Below, piece after piece: positions 11,017 to 24,193 of a stretch of DNA of 64,000 nucleotides. The first letter of the stretch is position 1. Each line of letters starts with the position of its first letter. Both the position numbers and the translations under genes were made by a program. The DNA comes from Cololabis saira (taxonomy: Eukaryota; Chordata; Actinopteri; Beloniformes; Belonidae), in NCBI RefSeq assembly GCF_033807715.1, contig NC_084591.1, positions 49,398,415-49,462,414 on the forward strand, given 5' to 3'. The notes beneath the pieces are model-generated. The model was not told the DNA's origin. It saw only the letters and a program-made list of their open reading frames with translations, and did no database searches.

Positions 11017-11590
11017 AGAGAGGAATGGGGAGATGGAAGGCATTAAAAGCCACTCTTAATAAGTTTACAACTACAAATGATTCTTGTTGATTCTTTTTTT
11101 TTAATTCATGTCACAATTCCAACCTTCCTCCTTTGTCTTGACTATAGGCCAGTGCAGCACCATTGAATGTTAATTCTAATCACTGCATTAATTAGAAATA
11201 TATATGAATAATAATTATTACTCAATATTCCATGGCACCGTGCCAGTGTAAGATCAGCCAGCTTTGTATTGGCGGATGAAAGATGTTTTTGCAGTGTGGA
11301 CACTAAGAGGTGAAGGTCTCCTGCTGTGACTGGAGCTGAGAGCGGCTGCTGCTGGACGCCTGAGCCGCCTGAGGGGGGGACACGGCAGCACCGTGTGCTC
11401 ACTGAGAGAAGGGTGGCTCTTCAAAGACACCTGAAAAAAGTTCCTAGATTTGTCGATAATTTGTTAGAAAAAAAGTTGCTAAAGGTCTGACAACTTAATA
11501 CAGTAATCCCTGGTTTTTCACAGGGTTACGTTCCAAAGTGAAATACTCTTAGTAGCAACCTTCTTTTTTTTTTTTTACAATTATTATACT
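11017..11590. other. Mostly unrecognised; Tigger-like terminus at 11499-11536
   Basis: The plus strand at 11499 reads TACAGTAATCCCTGG, then GGGTTACGTTCCAAA, matching the terminus seen at 4317-4357. The rest has no recognisable coding content. Confidence 0.4.
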
Positions 11591-11789
11591 GTGGCAGGAT
11601 GAAGCTCGACTCCAGAGGTTGGTAAACAAGCCTTCATTCCAGACAACGGAATGACAACTGACAACAGACAACTGACAGCTGACAATTGACAGAGAACACG
11701 CGTATCTTAGTAACCATAAAACTCCCCGTGACCACGCCCCCTTCCCTACAGTCCTGATGGGTGCGAGGTCCGTAATTGTGTCCGCCACA
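11591..11789. mobile_element. Possible LTR-like unit, TGTGGCAGGA…CCGCCACA
   Basis: Bounded by TGTGGCAGGA and an inverted CCGCCACA. It contains a run of ACAACTGACA-type short repeats (11643-11690) and a pyrimidine tract (minus-strand purine tract) at 11737-11750. No matching target duplication was found, so this may be only part of an LTR or a chance pairing. Confidence 0.25.
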
Positions 11790-13537
<1,748 letters not shown>

Positions 13538-13659
13538 CCGTTTTTCTACATTAGCCGCCCTGACGGTTATTTTGCACATTAGCCGGCTATTTTGCAAAAT
13601 AGCCGTTTTTCTACATTAACCGTAACATATATATATAAAAATAATAAAAATAACACCAT

Positions 13660-13714
13660 CCATCCATCCATCCATCCATCCATCCATCCATCCATCCATC
13701 CATCCATCCATCCA
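13660..13714. repeat. (CCAT)n LINE tail, ~14 units
   Basis: CATC/CCAT tetranucleotides directly joined to the last LINE bases (…GATAAGCGGCGGACG on the minus strand). This is the expanded 3' tail of the RTE LINE. Confidence 0.9.
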
Positions 13715-13794
13715 TCGTCCGCCGCTTATCCGTTCCCGGGTCGCGGGGGCAGCAGCCTCAGCAGAGATGTCCAGACTTTCTTCACCCCAGACAC

Positions 13795-13950
13795 TTCCTC
13801 CATCTCTTCATCCAGCTCTTCCTCCAGCTCTTCCTGCATCTCTTCCTCCAGCTCTTCCTCCATCTCTTTCTCCAGCTCTTCCTCCATCTCTTCCTCCAGC
13901 TCTTCCTCCAGCTCTTCCTCCATCTCTTCCTCCAGCTATTCCTCCAGCTC
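13795..13950. repeat. Minisatellite in the LINE 3' end, (TCCAGCTCTTCC/TCCATCTCTTCC)n
   Basis: A 12-bp unit repeated about 13 times with T/G exchanges. It expands the Glu-Glu-Leu-Glu-Glu type codons at the end of the LINE ORF, where a single EELEE-like unit is expected. The array is local to this copy. A second 31-bp repeat (GAGGGACATGCCTGGAAC…) is tandemly tripled at 14037-14125. Confidence 0.8.
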
Positions 13951-15471
13951 TTCCGGGGGGAGTCCGAGGCGTTCCCAGGCCAGCCGAGAGACATAGTCTC
14001 TCCAGCGTGTCCTGGGTCTTCCCCGGGGTCTCCTCTCGGAGGGACATGCCTGGAACTCCTCCCTAGGGAGGAGGGACATGCCTGGAACTCCTCCCTAGGG
14101 AGGAGGGACATGCCTGGAACACCTCCCTAGGGCTGGCCTGGACTGGGACAAAAATTCGGCCCTGGACTTTTTGGTCCAGACTGGCCCACTACATTTCGCG
14201 CGCAGATACTGTGCCAACTCGCCCCGTAAACACACAAGCCCTTATTAACACTACTATACTTAATAATTTGGGTCACCAAATTGTTATTTGGTCACCAAAC
14301 TTTTGGGGCCATTTGGGGTCCCTTATAGTTTGTTGAGGGTGATGGTTTAAAAACAGCTGAAGGGTGTCTGGGTTGGGACGGGTGAAATAATCTATGGCAG
14401 GGCTTGGTAAGGTCATCTCCACAGGAAATGATGTACTGGGCTTGCTGTTGCCTATCATAAATCTGGACATGAAAAGTAGAGAAATAGAGTGGAATAAGTT
14501 TGAACAAGATTACATGCAAAAAATGAGTCTGAATGCCAACAGAACTTTCGCTAGTTGGCTTAAGTATGGAAAAACAATAGTATAATGATCTGAACAATAG
14601 ACAAACACATTTTACAGCTCAACATACCGACAATAAACCATGACATAAGAGGAAATACTTTTAATTTTGTATTAGTATCATAATATTTTGCATGGCTATA
14701 CTGTTATGGATGCCAAATATTGATATTTTACTAAACATGAAATTAACTTTTTCTTACTGTATTTAACACAAACAGTTCAGTTTGTCATGAGTTTTCATAA
14801 GCATATGTTTGTTTGACAACTGTGCATCAATGAAAATGAAAACAGATGAACAGACATAGTCTATCTTATTGTTAAAGTTCAATCAACATTTTTATTTATT
14901 TATTTATCAAAATTGTTCATTTTGATAAATAATTTGCAGAGAAATTGCAGCATATTGCAATCTATTTAATATCACAAAAATATTGTGTAAAGACCTATGT
15001 ATATTATATGATATTATTGTATTGTAGGACTTCTGGAGACCCCCCTAAATATAAATGCAGATGTTTTATTGTAACACTAGTTAATCAGTGTTTTATTAGT
15101 TTTAACTGCATAATGTGAAACAGTCATTAAACCATAAACACTGACTGAAAAAAATATGTAAAGCATATTTGGTATGTTGTTAGATCAATGTCCTTCATGA
15201 ACAAATGGTACTGTGGGCAGAAGAAAGGTGCATGTTGATACTAATTAAGGAGACCGATATTTAGTGCTTTTATTTTGAAGGCGTCTCGCCGAGAAATTGT
15301 AAACATCCGGCCAGAGCCGCCTGGGAGATCTGCGAGGCCCTGTGCAAAATGGCTGGGGGGGGGAATTTTTGGGGTTTTTCGGGTCGTATCGGGTGTCTAT
15401 ATGCGCAATTTTAACTCTCCAATTAGCAAAATACTGGATACCTTCCCCTGCCTCATCATCATTTGGCTTGC

Positions 15472-15669
15472 CTATACACGGGGCCCCACGGCTGCTTGAG
15501 ACCCGGTCAGATCGGTGATTTTTGTAACAAATTTATCAAACAAGCCTTTCAGAGAAGCATTAAACTCTTCCATTTTCTTTATTTTTTTTAATTTTTTCAT
15601 CCCCTGATGGAAATTTCCTGATTCTTTCTCGTTCTCTCGACATTGTGTGACAGTTTGTTCCAACTCCAC
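15472..15669 (-). pseudogene. hAT transposase amino-terminal fragment, inverted copy
   Basis: The minus strand carries KKMEEFNASLKGLFDKFVTK and the following SQAAVGPRV, matching the plus-strand copy at 16508-16850 with substitutions and a lost start. Same source, opposite orientation. Confidence 0.5.
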
Positions 15670-16038
15670 CCATCTGGATCAGAGCACCTTGTGTCTGCGC
15701 TTGGTCTGATCAGTTGTATTGAACAACAGACACGCGCATCATTGCACATATATTTATTGATATGCACAGACTAGTACACATTTAGGTCTGTAATGGAACG
15801 TGAATGTTGATATTTATAAGGGAAACACGAAAAAAAAAAAATTGAAAAAAATTTTTTTTTTTGAAAAAAAAAAAAAAAACGGCCCATAGCGCGAGGCCCC
15901 TTGGGGCGCGAGGCCCCGTGCGGTCGCACGGTTCGCACACCCCTTGCGGCCAGAGCCGGATTAACGCAAAGGCAAACTAGGCATGTGCCTAGGGCCCGAT
16001 TGACAGGGGAGGGGCCCAGCCAGAGGGACAAAAAAAAA

Positions 16039-16103
16039 AAATGTTTTTTTTTTTTTTTTTTGTACACATATTAATGGTTGATACCATGCCGGTAAAAACC
16101 TAT

Positions 16104-16187
<84 letters not shown>

Positions 16188-16235
16188 CATTATTACTATA
16201 TTTAGTATACATACATATATATACACATACATACC
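16039..16235 (-). mobile_element. L1-like retroelement 3' end with poly(A)
   Basis: On the minus strand it ends AACCATTAATATGTGTACA followed by an A-run (T-run at 16043-16061). Before that come TTTTTACCGGCATGGTATC and an (AT)n array at 16107-16184. The same 3' end lies at 36575-36717 and 38860-38965, both on the plus strand. The AT array is an internal hypervariable part of the family. Confidence 0.6.
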
Positions 16236-16507
16236 GCCGCAAGGGGTGTGGGAACCGTGCGACCGCACGGGGCCTCGTGCTATGGGCCTTTTTCTTCTTT
16301 TTTTTTCTCCTTTTTATTTTCCTTTTTTCCCTTATAAATATCAACATTCACGTTCCATTACAGACCTAAATGTGTACTAGTCTGTGCATATCAATAAATA
16401 TATGTGCATGATGCGCGTGTCTGTTGTTCAATACAACTGCGTCAGACCAAGCGCAGACACAAGTTGCTCTGATCCAGACGGGTGGAGTTGGAACAAACTG
16501 TCACACA

Positions 16508-16850
16508 ATGTCGAGAGAACGAGACAGATTCAGGAAATTTCCATCAGGGGATGAAAAAAGAAAAAAACTAAAGAAAATGGAAGAGTTTAATGCCTCTCTG
16601 AAAGGCTCGTTTGATAAATTTGTTACAAAAATCACCGATCCGACTGGGTCTCAAGCAGCCGTGGGGCCCCGTGTCGAGGCAAGAGATGACGATGAGGCAG
16701 GGGAAGGTATCCAGTATTTTGCTAATTGGAGAGTTAAAATTGCGCATATAGACACCCAATCCGACCCGAAAAACCCAAAAATTTTGAAAGGGCCCCCCCG
16801 GCCGTTTCGCACAGGGCCTCACACATCTCCCAGACGGCTATACATACATA
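16508..16850 (+). pseudogene. hAT transposase amino-terminal fragment
   Basis: ATG at 16508 opens MSRERDRFRKFPSGDEKRKK, then LKKMEEFNASLKGSFDKFV. This basic, lysine-rich start ('F-P-S-G-x-E-K-R-K-K…S-L-x-G-S-x-D-K-F') is what I recall from ZMYM/hAT-type transposases of fish. It runs out into PPRPFRTGPH without a BED finger, RNase H fold or dimerisation domain. Function of the intact protein would be DNA cut-and-paste; this piece cannot do it. Confidence 0.5.
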
Positions 16851-17848
16851 TACACATTCAGACATACATACTACAGCACACTTTGTCTTACTGCAAATTT
16901 TATTGGTCTTTGTAGATTTGACTTCTTATTTAACTATTCAATTTAATCAACACATTTAATTACGATTTTCTGCAAAATGCAATATCTTAAAACATTTATC
17001 TTATTTTACTCTGTTTACATAGCAATGCTGACACCTATTGGTGATTTACTGGTACTGATTAACAATGATACTCGCAATCGATAAGATAAGGATAATTTAA
17101 TAGCATTTAATAGAGCGGTGTAATAACATATAAATAATATAAATAAAAAAATAGTCTGATAGACTGTTGAATATACAACACATGACTTATTTTGGAATAC
17201 AAAGAACCAACTTGACTACGACTATGCTATGTAAAATGTGAATTCACTTTTATTAGTAACTTTGGTAAGTTTAAGTTTATTTCAATTCATTAATAACATC
17301 GATGGAGGGTGGCCCAAAAATCACAGTCTGCCTAGTGTAGTCCATTTATTTAATCCGGCTCTGCTTGCGGCGGCCCTGCATCCGGCGCTTCGGACTTTTA
17401 TGGTAAAAGTTTTACGCAGTAGAAAGTGTGTCTGAAAGACTAAACTAGTGTCAGGAATGCTAAAGTGGTGCCTAACTGACACCAAAAGCACCTGGCTGAT
17501 AAGGATTTTTTTCATTGCAAATGTTATGCCGTTGTTTTGCTTGTCTGTGTGCTGTTTCTTTCTTTCTTTCTCTCGCTCTCTACCGCTCATAACGATTGCT
17601 CATCATTAAAGGTGATTGGACGAGGAGGGGTCTAGTACATGAATGGGTGGGACTCTTGGGCCTCTGTAGCCTGTCATTGGGCCGGCCAGGTTTGACAGGC
17701 AAGTCACTGGGCCTATGAGTGATGTGTGAGAGATCATGGCAAGACGAAGCAAAAAAAAAAAAAAAAAAAACGGGCAGCCACTGGCGGCCCATTATTGAAC
17801 GGCCCACCGGGAAAATTCCCGGTACTCCCTATGGCCAATCCACTTCTG

Positions 17849-18173
17849 CCCTAGGGAGGCATCCAGGAGGATCCGATACAGATGTCCAAGCCACCTCAGC
17901 TGACTCCTCTCAATGTGAAGGAGCAGCGGCTCGACTCCGAGCTCCTCCCGGGTGACCGAACTCCTCACCCTATCTCTAAGGGAGCGTCCAGCCACCCTGC
18001 GGAGGAAACTCATCTCTAAGGGAGCGTCCAGCCACCCTGCGGAGGAAACTCATCTCGGCCGCTTGTATCCGCGATCTTGTCCTTTCGGTCACTACCCAAA
18101 GTTCATGACCATAGGTGAGGGTGGGAGCGTAGACCAACCGGTAAATCGAGAGCTTCGCCTTTCGACTCAGCTC
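17849..18173 (-). pseudogene. RTE LINE ORF2, carboxy-terminal end
   Basis: Carries MSFLRRVAGRSLRDRVRSSV, then TREELGVEPLLLHIERSQLR and WLGHLYR, the conserved end of this LINE protein. A perfect 40-bp tandem duplication (17972-18011 and 18012-18051) disrupts the frame. The final codons continue beyond the hAT insertion at 13.7-14.1 kb. Confidence 0.85.
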
Positions 18174-18824
18174 CTACTTCACCACGACGGTCCGGTACAT
18201 CGACCGCATAACTGCGGATGCTGCACCGATCCGTCTGTCAATCTCCCGCTCCATCGTTCCCTCACTCGTGAACAAGATCCCGAGATACTTGAACTCCTCC
18301 ACCTGAGGCAGGACTTCTCCACCCACCCGGAGAAAGCACGCCACCCTTTGCCGGTGGAGAACCATGGCCTCGGTTTTGGAGGTGCTGATTGTCATCCCTG
18401 CTGCGTCGCACTCGGCCTCAAACCGCCCCAGCACATGCTGAAGGTCCCGGTCCGATGAAGCCAACAGGACAACGTCATCCGCAAAAAGCAGAGACGAAAT
18501 CCTATGGTTCCCAAACCGGATCCCCTCCGGCCCCTGGCTGTGCCTAGAAATCCTGTCCATAAAAATGATGAACAGGACCGGTGACAAAGGGCAGCCCTGC
18601 CGGAGTCCAACATGCACCGGGAACAAGTCTGATCTACTGCCGGCAATGCGAACCAGACTCCTGCTCCGATCATACAGAGACTGGACAGCCCTTAATAGAG
18701 GGCCCCGGACTCCATACTCACTGACCCCCCACAGAATGGCACAAGGGACACGGTCAAATGCCTTCTTCAGATCCACAAAACACATGTAGACTGGTTGGGC
18801 AAATTCCCATGAACCTTCAAGCAC
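18174..18824 (-). pseudogene. RTE LINE reverse transcriptase core
   Basis: A 216-codon frame with ordered reverse transcriptase motifs: FVDLKKAFDRVP, GVRGPLLRAVQSLYDRSRSL, LRQGCPLSPVLFIIFMDRIS, the catalytic block LLFADDVVLLA, KTEAMVL, and EEFKYLGILFTSEGTMEREI. The catalytic FADD is intact. The frame is closed on both sides by shifts relative to its neighbours. This enzyme would copy LINE RNA at the nicked target. It is the best-preserved part of the element. Confidence 0.9.
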
Positions 18825-18904
18825 CCTGCGGAGGGTATAGAGCTGGTCCAGTGTTCCGCGACCGGGACGAAAACCGCATTGTTCCTCCTGAATCCGAGGT
18901 TCAA

Positions 18905-19528
18905 CTATCGGCCGTATTCTCCTCTCCAGTACCCTGGCGTAGACTTTCCCGGGGAGGCTGAGAAGTGTGAGTACACTCTCCGGTCCCCCTTTTTAAAGAG
19001 AGGGACCACCACCCCGGTTTGCCACTCCAGCGGTACTGTCCCCTTCCTCCATGCAATGTCGCAGAGGCGTGTCAACCAAGACAGCCCTACGACATCCAGA
19101 GACTTGAGGTACTCAGGGCGGATCTCATACACCCCCGGTGCCCTGCTACTGAGGAGCTTATGAACCACCTCAGTTTGGGTAATGGATGAGCACGCCCCAG
19201 AGTCCCCACCCTCTGCTTCCTCAGTGGAAGGCATGTCAGTTGGGTTGAGGAGATCTTCGAAGTATTCCTTCCACCGTCTGACGAGGTCCCCAGTCCAGGT
19301 CAACAGCTCCCCACCCACACCATAAACGTTGCCGGCAGAGTACTGCTTCCCTCTTCTGAGGCGCCGAACGGTCCGCCAGAATTTCCTAGAGGCCGACCGA
19401 AAGTCTTCCTCCATGGCCTCCCCGAACTCCTCCCAGACCCGGGCTTTTGCCTTGAGGACCGCCCGAGCCGTGGCTCGCTTGGCCTGCCGGTACCCATCTA
19501 CTGCGTTAGGAGTCCCACAGGCCAACAT
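18905..19528 (-). pseudogene. RTE LINE linker and reverse transcriptase amino-terminal part
   Basis: Reads RQAKRATARAVLKAKARVWE, WKEYFEDLLNP, LLSSRAPGVYEIRPEYLKSL, and then TVPLEWQTGVVVPLFKKGDR, the usual block before reverse transcriptase motif 1. The Asp of the expected APGVDEI motif is Tyr here. It ends in a frameshift near 18990. Confidence 0.85.
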
Positions 19529-20717
19529 AGCCCGGTAGGAATCCTTTCTTCAGTCTGACGGCATCCTGTACTTCCGGTGTCCACCACCGGGTTCTAGGAT
19601 TGCCGCCACGACAGGCACCGGAGACCTTGCGTCCACAAGGCAGAGGCACAGGCAGAGAACATGGTCCGCTCGGACTCGATGTCCCCCGCCTCCCCCGGGA
19701 TTTGAGAGAAGTTCTCTCGGAGGTGGGAGTTGAAGATGTCCCTGACATCTTCAACTCCCACCTCTTGGCCAGGGGGGCTTGGCCAGACGTTCCCAACAGA
19801 CCCTCACAATCCATTTGGGTCTGCCCCAACCTCTGGCCTAGGGTGCCCTGGTGCCACGTGCACTGATGGACACCCTTATGCTTGAACATGGTGTTCGTTA
19901 TGGACAAACTCTGACTAGCACAGAAGTCCAACAACAAAACACCGCTCGGGTTCAGATCGGGGAGGCCGTTCCTCCCAATCACGCCTCTCCAGGTATCACT
20001 GTCATCGCCCACATGAGCGTTGAAGTCCCTCAGTAGAACAATGGAGTCTCCAGTTGGAGCACTATCCAGTACTCCTCCCAGGTACTCCAAGAAGGCCGGG
20101 TACTCCGCACTGCTGTTCGGCCCATAGGCACAAACAACAGTGAGAGAACTTTTCCTGACCCGAAGGCGCAGGGAAGCGACCCTCTCGTTCACCGGGGTGA
20201 ACTCCAACACATTGCAACTGAGCTGAGGGGCTATAACCAAGCCCACACCAGCCCGCCGCCTCTCACCCTGGGCAACTCCAGAGTAGTGGAGGGTCCAGCC
20301 CCTTTCAAGGAGCTGGGTTCCAGAGCCCAAGCTATGTGTGGAGGTGAGCCCGACTATCTCTAGCCGGTATCTCTCAACCTCACGCATAAGCTCCAGCTCC
20401 TTCCCCCCCAGCGAGGTGACATTCCATGTCCCTACTGAGAGGGTTTTGGTCCAGGGATTGGGTCGTCGAGGCACCCCGCCACGACTGCTACCCAGTCCAC
20501 ATGGCACCAGCTTATCACGGTCCTTCCTGCGGGTGGTGGGCCTACAGGAAGGCGGGCCCACGCCGCCGTTTCGGGCTGAGCCCGGCCGGGTCCCATGGGC
20601 AAAGACCCGGCCACTAGGCGCTCGCCTTCGAGCCCCAACCCCAGGCCTGGCTCCAGGGCGGGGCCCCGGTGACGCCAATCCGGGCGACGTTACGGTCCTT
20701 GCTGTCTTCCTCTTCAT
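19506..20717 (-). pseudogene. RTE LINE apurinic-type endonuclease domain
   Basis: ATG at 20717. A basic Pro/Arg-rich leader (~90 residues) precedes the endonuclease: [76 protein letters not shown] and [15 protein letters not shown]. This is the exonuclease-endonuclease-phosphatase fold that nicks target DNA. The usual LGDFNAH has Arg for Gly. Near residue 290 the sequence shifts frame (after [10 protein letters not shown]). An inverted 25-bp repeat at 19710-19760 (GGTGGGAGTTGAAGATGTC) lies in the broken part. Family: RTE (BovB/Rex3-like), judged from memory of fish copies. Confidence 0.85.
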
Positions 20718-20889
20718 AATAAGCTTATGAACCGCTCTTAGTCTGGCCCGTCACCTAGGACCTGTTTGCCATGGGAGTCCCTACCAGGGGCATAATGCCC
20801 CCGACAACATAGCTCCTAAGATCACTTGGGCACACAAACCCCTCCACCACAGCAAGGTGGCGGTTCAAGGCGGGGAAAAATAACACCAT

Positions 20890-21851
20890 ATTGCCAAATT
20901 AAATCTCATGCTAGATATCTATATCCAACAAATCACTTCCAACTGCTTCTCAACTTGGGGACCCACAACAGGAATTTGCAAAAAAGTATTGCATTACTTC
21001 TTATGCTGACTTTTGAAGCGAATATCCTGTTCTCCATTTCCTCCAGAAATTACTTGATATCAAGAATTGCAGAGACGTAAATTCTCACCAATGCCCTTAC
21101 TTCTGGCAGTATTGCCAAGTATTTGTGATACTGGTATCTAAACAACTCAACTAAAAAGAAAGCAACATGTTTTTCTTGTTACTTCTACAAAAATAGCTGA
21201 ACCTGAACTTATTAACTCAACATCCCGTTGTGAAGACACGTCTTGCTTTGCAAGTGTCAACTTCAGTCTTTTAACCTCTTACTAACAAGCGCCCCTGCTA
21301 CCAGATGCAGAGATCATTCAAGCCATTTTTATTTACTTAAAGTATGATAAAAAAAAATGCAGCATACCAAACACATGAAAAAAGTCCACTTTTTGTCTCA
21401 GAAAGACTTGTTTCAATTAAACAAACCACAATTTCAACACTCTTACGACACAAATACATCGCTAAAGGAAAAGAAAGCCGAAAAAAGCTGTTGCATTCTA
21501 CCAAAACTGTCACAGATTGCAAAAATGACCACTCTGCAACATAAACTCACTAAGATGGCAGCTGTTAAGTCAGAGTCAAAGAAATCAAACCCTGCAAGTT
21601 AGAGCTACTGTCTACATGGCTTTAATAAACAGAGCAATGATTGGTAACTGAAGAAGGTGTTCATTTCCATAAAAAAACACTGCACCCAATTATGAGGATC
21701 AATATAAAAATGGAAATGTGACCAAAACCACAGTGGACACAAAACTGCCACAAGCCTAAGAGATTACTTAGTCACTAAACAACACCAAAAAGGCAACTAG
21801 TACTTCAAATGTGCATGAACTGGCTGCACAAATGGTGAAAATTTTACACAC
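20890..21851. other. No recognised gene
   Basis: AT-rich flank of the LINE insertion. Only short open frames (for example 21344-21602), without domains. Confidence 0.4.
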
Positions 21852-22140
21852 CAAGGGCCCGATTTACTAAGATCCTAAATAAAGAGTACTAAATTGCGTC
21901 TGCACTGAAAAAGTTTGTGCGTGCTGTTGTTGTTGTGTGTTTTGCGGGTGATCAACTAAGATTGCGTGCGCAATTGAAAACAGGTGCAAACCTCAGTATT
22001 TAAATGAGGTGTTGCGCATCTTACGGTTTGCGGCGCAAACTTTGCGCCATGGAGAGTGGATGGAAAGCAGGATATAGTTGCAAGCGCAAAATTAAATTTG
22101 ACGAGTTGGAGTTATAGAGATATTAGTGGAAGAGGCAAAT

Positions 22141-22541
22141 TGTTGTGCCGTATTCAGCACCCCTGCCGTGAAAAGCACCCCCTCGTATATTCAATGATAA
22201 GTAGACCAAGAAAAAAAACAACACACTGACACTTCAATATACTTATATATACACACTCAAACAAACACATACTTAGGAGTTTATATTATATATATTTACA
22301 AATATTATGGAAGACAACACAGTAAGCAGGCTATTAATTAATGACATCAATAACCATTTACCCGATTCTTTTTTTTTTTTACCCGAATCCATGAGCGGAT
22401 TTAAACATGAATCATTAACACAAAACTGGACGCTAAACAGAACATGGACAACAGAACATGAACAGAACACGGAATGAGAATATCATTTTTGTCAGACGAG
22501 GGGGTGCTTTTCACGGCAGGGGTGCTGAATACGGCACAACA
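22141..22541. mobile_element. Foldback element with 46-bp inverted arms
   Basis: Arms TGTTGTGCCGTATTCAGCAC…CCCCCTCGT (22141-22186) and their inverse (22496-22541) enclose ~310 bp of AT-rich non-coding DNA. No clear target duplication seen. Nested in the Harbinger-like element. Confidence 0.7.
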
Positions 22542-22760
22542 CCGGGGTATGACAACTGCAGAACAAGTATAGGCGCACAATGAGAAACACTTTTTTCTCC
22601 ATGAAAACACGTGATTTATTTATTATCACAAATAAAAAAATGAAAGTGCCTCCTGTGGCAACCTTTTGCTGAATAATACTCGATTTAACATTCAAATAAA
22701 ATATTTCTCCTTTTGCATGTGGAGATTAGCACCTTCCTTTCGAACGTATTAAATACAGAC

Positions 22761-23866
22761 CAGAGCATGTGAGCGGAGCGGAGCGTGAGCGAGCGGCGGA
22801 GCGGAGCGGCGAATTTTGAAAGGAGCGCAGAGCGGGAATTCTTTTTCTAGGATGATTGGCTGGAGCGGGGCGTCATCCCGCTCCAGTTTCGCTCCGTTAC
22901 CCCTTATATCACGGCCCGATGCGTGTCCAAACATATCCCACCTCTCCACAAACTACCTGTTACCTTTCTTCTTTTCCAGTCCTATTTCTGAACCGTAGTT
23001 GGGAGAGCTGGTATTTTAATTCGGTCTCTGGCTCGTAACCGGCGTTAGGAGTCCGGGGAAAGTGAAGGGAAAAAAGGACGGAGGAAAAATGCTGTCCGTG
23101 CAACCTCGCACATTTATTACAAACATATTATAAGAGCAAACAAAACGCGTGAGGACCGACGACTGAAACTAACGGAGGACACACTGAAAAAGTAACTAAA
23201 AACGTGTTCCGGTCTTCCACACGCGCACCTGCATCTCCCTCTCTCTCCTCCGCTGCACCCAAACGTCTCACACACACACACACCCGAACACACACACCGC
23301 CTTAAAGCGGACCGGGCTGGCAGGTAACACACTGCATGAGTCTGAAGCCCCGACTTTGGCCAAACTGGTGTTTTTGAAAGTGAACTCAGAAGAACTTTAA
23401 GAAAAATGTCCCGATCCAGCTCAATTAATGCAGGCTTTGATTTAGGCACTTTAAAAGGCACGTTTTGTTCGTTTTTTTTTTTTTTTTTCCTCGGTATTGT
23501 TAACTAAGCCTGCAAACAGAACGTTCATTTATGCCATATTCGTTTAATTTGAGTGTTTTGCACCTTAAGATCTTTTATCAAAGTGTTATAAATAAATATT
23601 TTATATTCTGAAAATATTGTTGTTCTTCTTTAGTTCTTTTAGACATTGAAAGTATAAAATTAGGAGGAGAACAGTGAATGAAAAATTGTTTCGGGAAAGG
23701 TTAATAAACAAAAGTGTATTAAACCAGATAATTCCGTTAGGTGAAATTACTTTCTTATTTTTTCTTGTCAGTAAATATCTATTTTTTGGACTTTAAAACG
23801 TATGTCGGCTCTGCGTAATTGTTCCTCTCGGCTGCGTGACTGGCTGCAAGGAACGTAACTTTGCTG

Positions 23867-23957
<91 letters not shown>

Positions 23958-24193
23958 CACCTCTGGTTAGATCTAAGGCTTCAGGTAAACATGTGCATTT
24001 TATATGCATGCAAACATTTTTGGAGCGGTGCGCGGAGCGGTGCGCGGAGCGGAGCGGGGTGCAGTGTTACTGGAGCGCTGAGCGGTTATGGGTGGAGCGG
24101 CATTTTGCGACTTTGAGGGCGGAGCGGAGCGATGACAACCTTTGTGAGCGAGGAGCGGAAATTCTCGCCGCTCCACTCCGCTCACATGCTCTG
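22761..24193. mobile_element. hAT element with CAGAGCATGTGAGCGGAG termini (8-bp TSD)
   Basis: Left CAGAGCATGTGAGCGGAG and right CTCCGCTCACATGCTCTG are perfect inverted ends. They are flanked by ATACAGAC at 22753-22760 and 24194-24201. The subterminal regions are packed with GAGCGGAGCG-type repeats, possible transposase binding sites. Internally there is a (CT)n array (23868-23954) and no transposase, so this is a non-autonomous hAT. Confidence 0.9.
23868..23954. repeat. (CT)n microsatellite
   Basis: About 43 CT units inside the hAT element. Confidence 0.95.

Larger units (their letters stand above)
15325..16835. repeat. Large inverted repeat, arms of ~0.6 kb
   Basis: 15325-15942 and 16235-16835 are inverted copies. 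The arms share the transposase-like start described below, CGTTCCATTACAGACC, and GTGCGGTCGCACGGTTC near the inside. The spacer includes the left terminus of the nested hAT and an (AT)n tract. A transcript across it could form a long hairpin. Confidence 0.75.
15951..17363. mobile_element. Nested hAT element, CAGAGCCGGATTAA termini (8-bp TSD)
   Basis: Begins CAGAGCCGGATTAA and ends TTAATCCGGCTCTG. Both flanks carry CTTGCGGC (15943-15950 and 17364-17371). It is 1.4 kb long and lies inside the larger hAT element. It carries the plus-strand transposase-like fragment (16508-16850) and an L1-like 3' end (16039-16235). Too short and rearranged to be autonomous. Confidence 0.85.
14133..17848. mobile_element. 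hAT-type DNA transposon inserted in the RTE LINE (8-bp TSD)
   Basis: Flanked by CCCTAGGG at 14125-14132 and 17849-17856. The left end reads CTGGCCTGGACTGGGAC and the right end, reverse-complemented, CAGAAGTGGATTGGCC; both are worn forms of a CAGGGCTGGACTGG terminus. Excising it plus one CCCTAGGG rejoins the LINE as ACACCTCCCTAGGGAGGCATCC, the sequence expected of an intact copy. The 8-bp duplication and terminus point to hAT. It contains another hAT element, an inverted repeat of transposase-like code and an A tract at 17751-17770. Confidence 0.85.
13660..20875 (-). mobile_element. Nearly full-length RTE-type LINE with 14-bp target duplication
   Basis: The element is flanked by perfect copies of AAAAATAACACCAT (13646-13659 and 20876-20889). 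Its 5' end on the minus strand reads CCGCCTTGAACCGCCACC; its 3' end is an ATGG tetranucleotide tail (seen as CCAT on the plus strand), the simple-repeat tail expected of RTE/BovB/Rex3-type LINEs. It encodes an endonuclease-reverse transcriptase, now broken by several frameshifts. A 3.7 kb hAT element splits its 3' region at 14133-17848. The retained 14-bp duplication shows a single insertion event and modest age. Confidence 0.9.

Noticed and set aside
13636..13714. A CRISPR-like array in the CCAT and TA repeats
   Set aside because: There are no spacers; it is a pure tetranucleotide LINE tail in a eukaryotic context.
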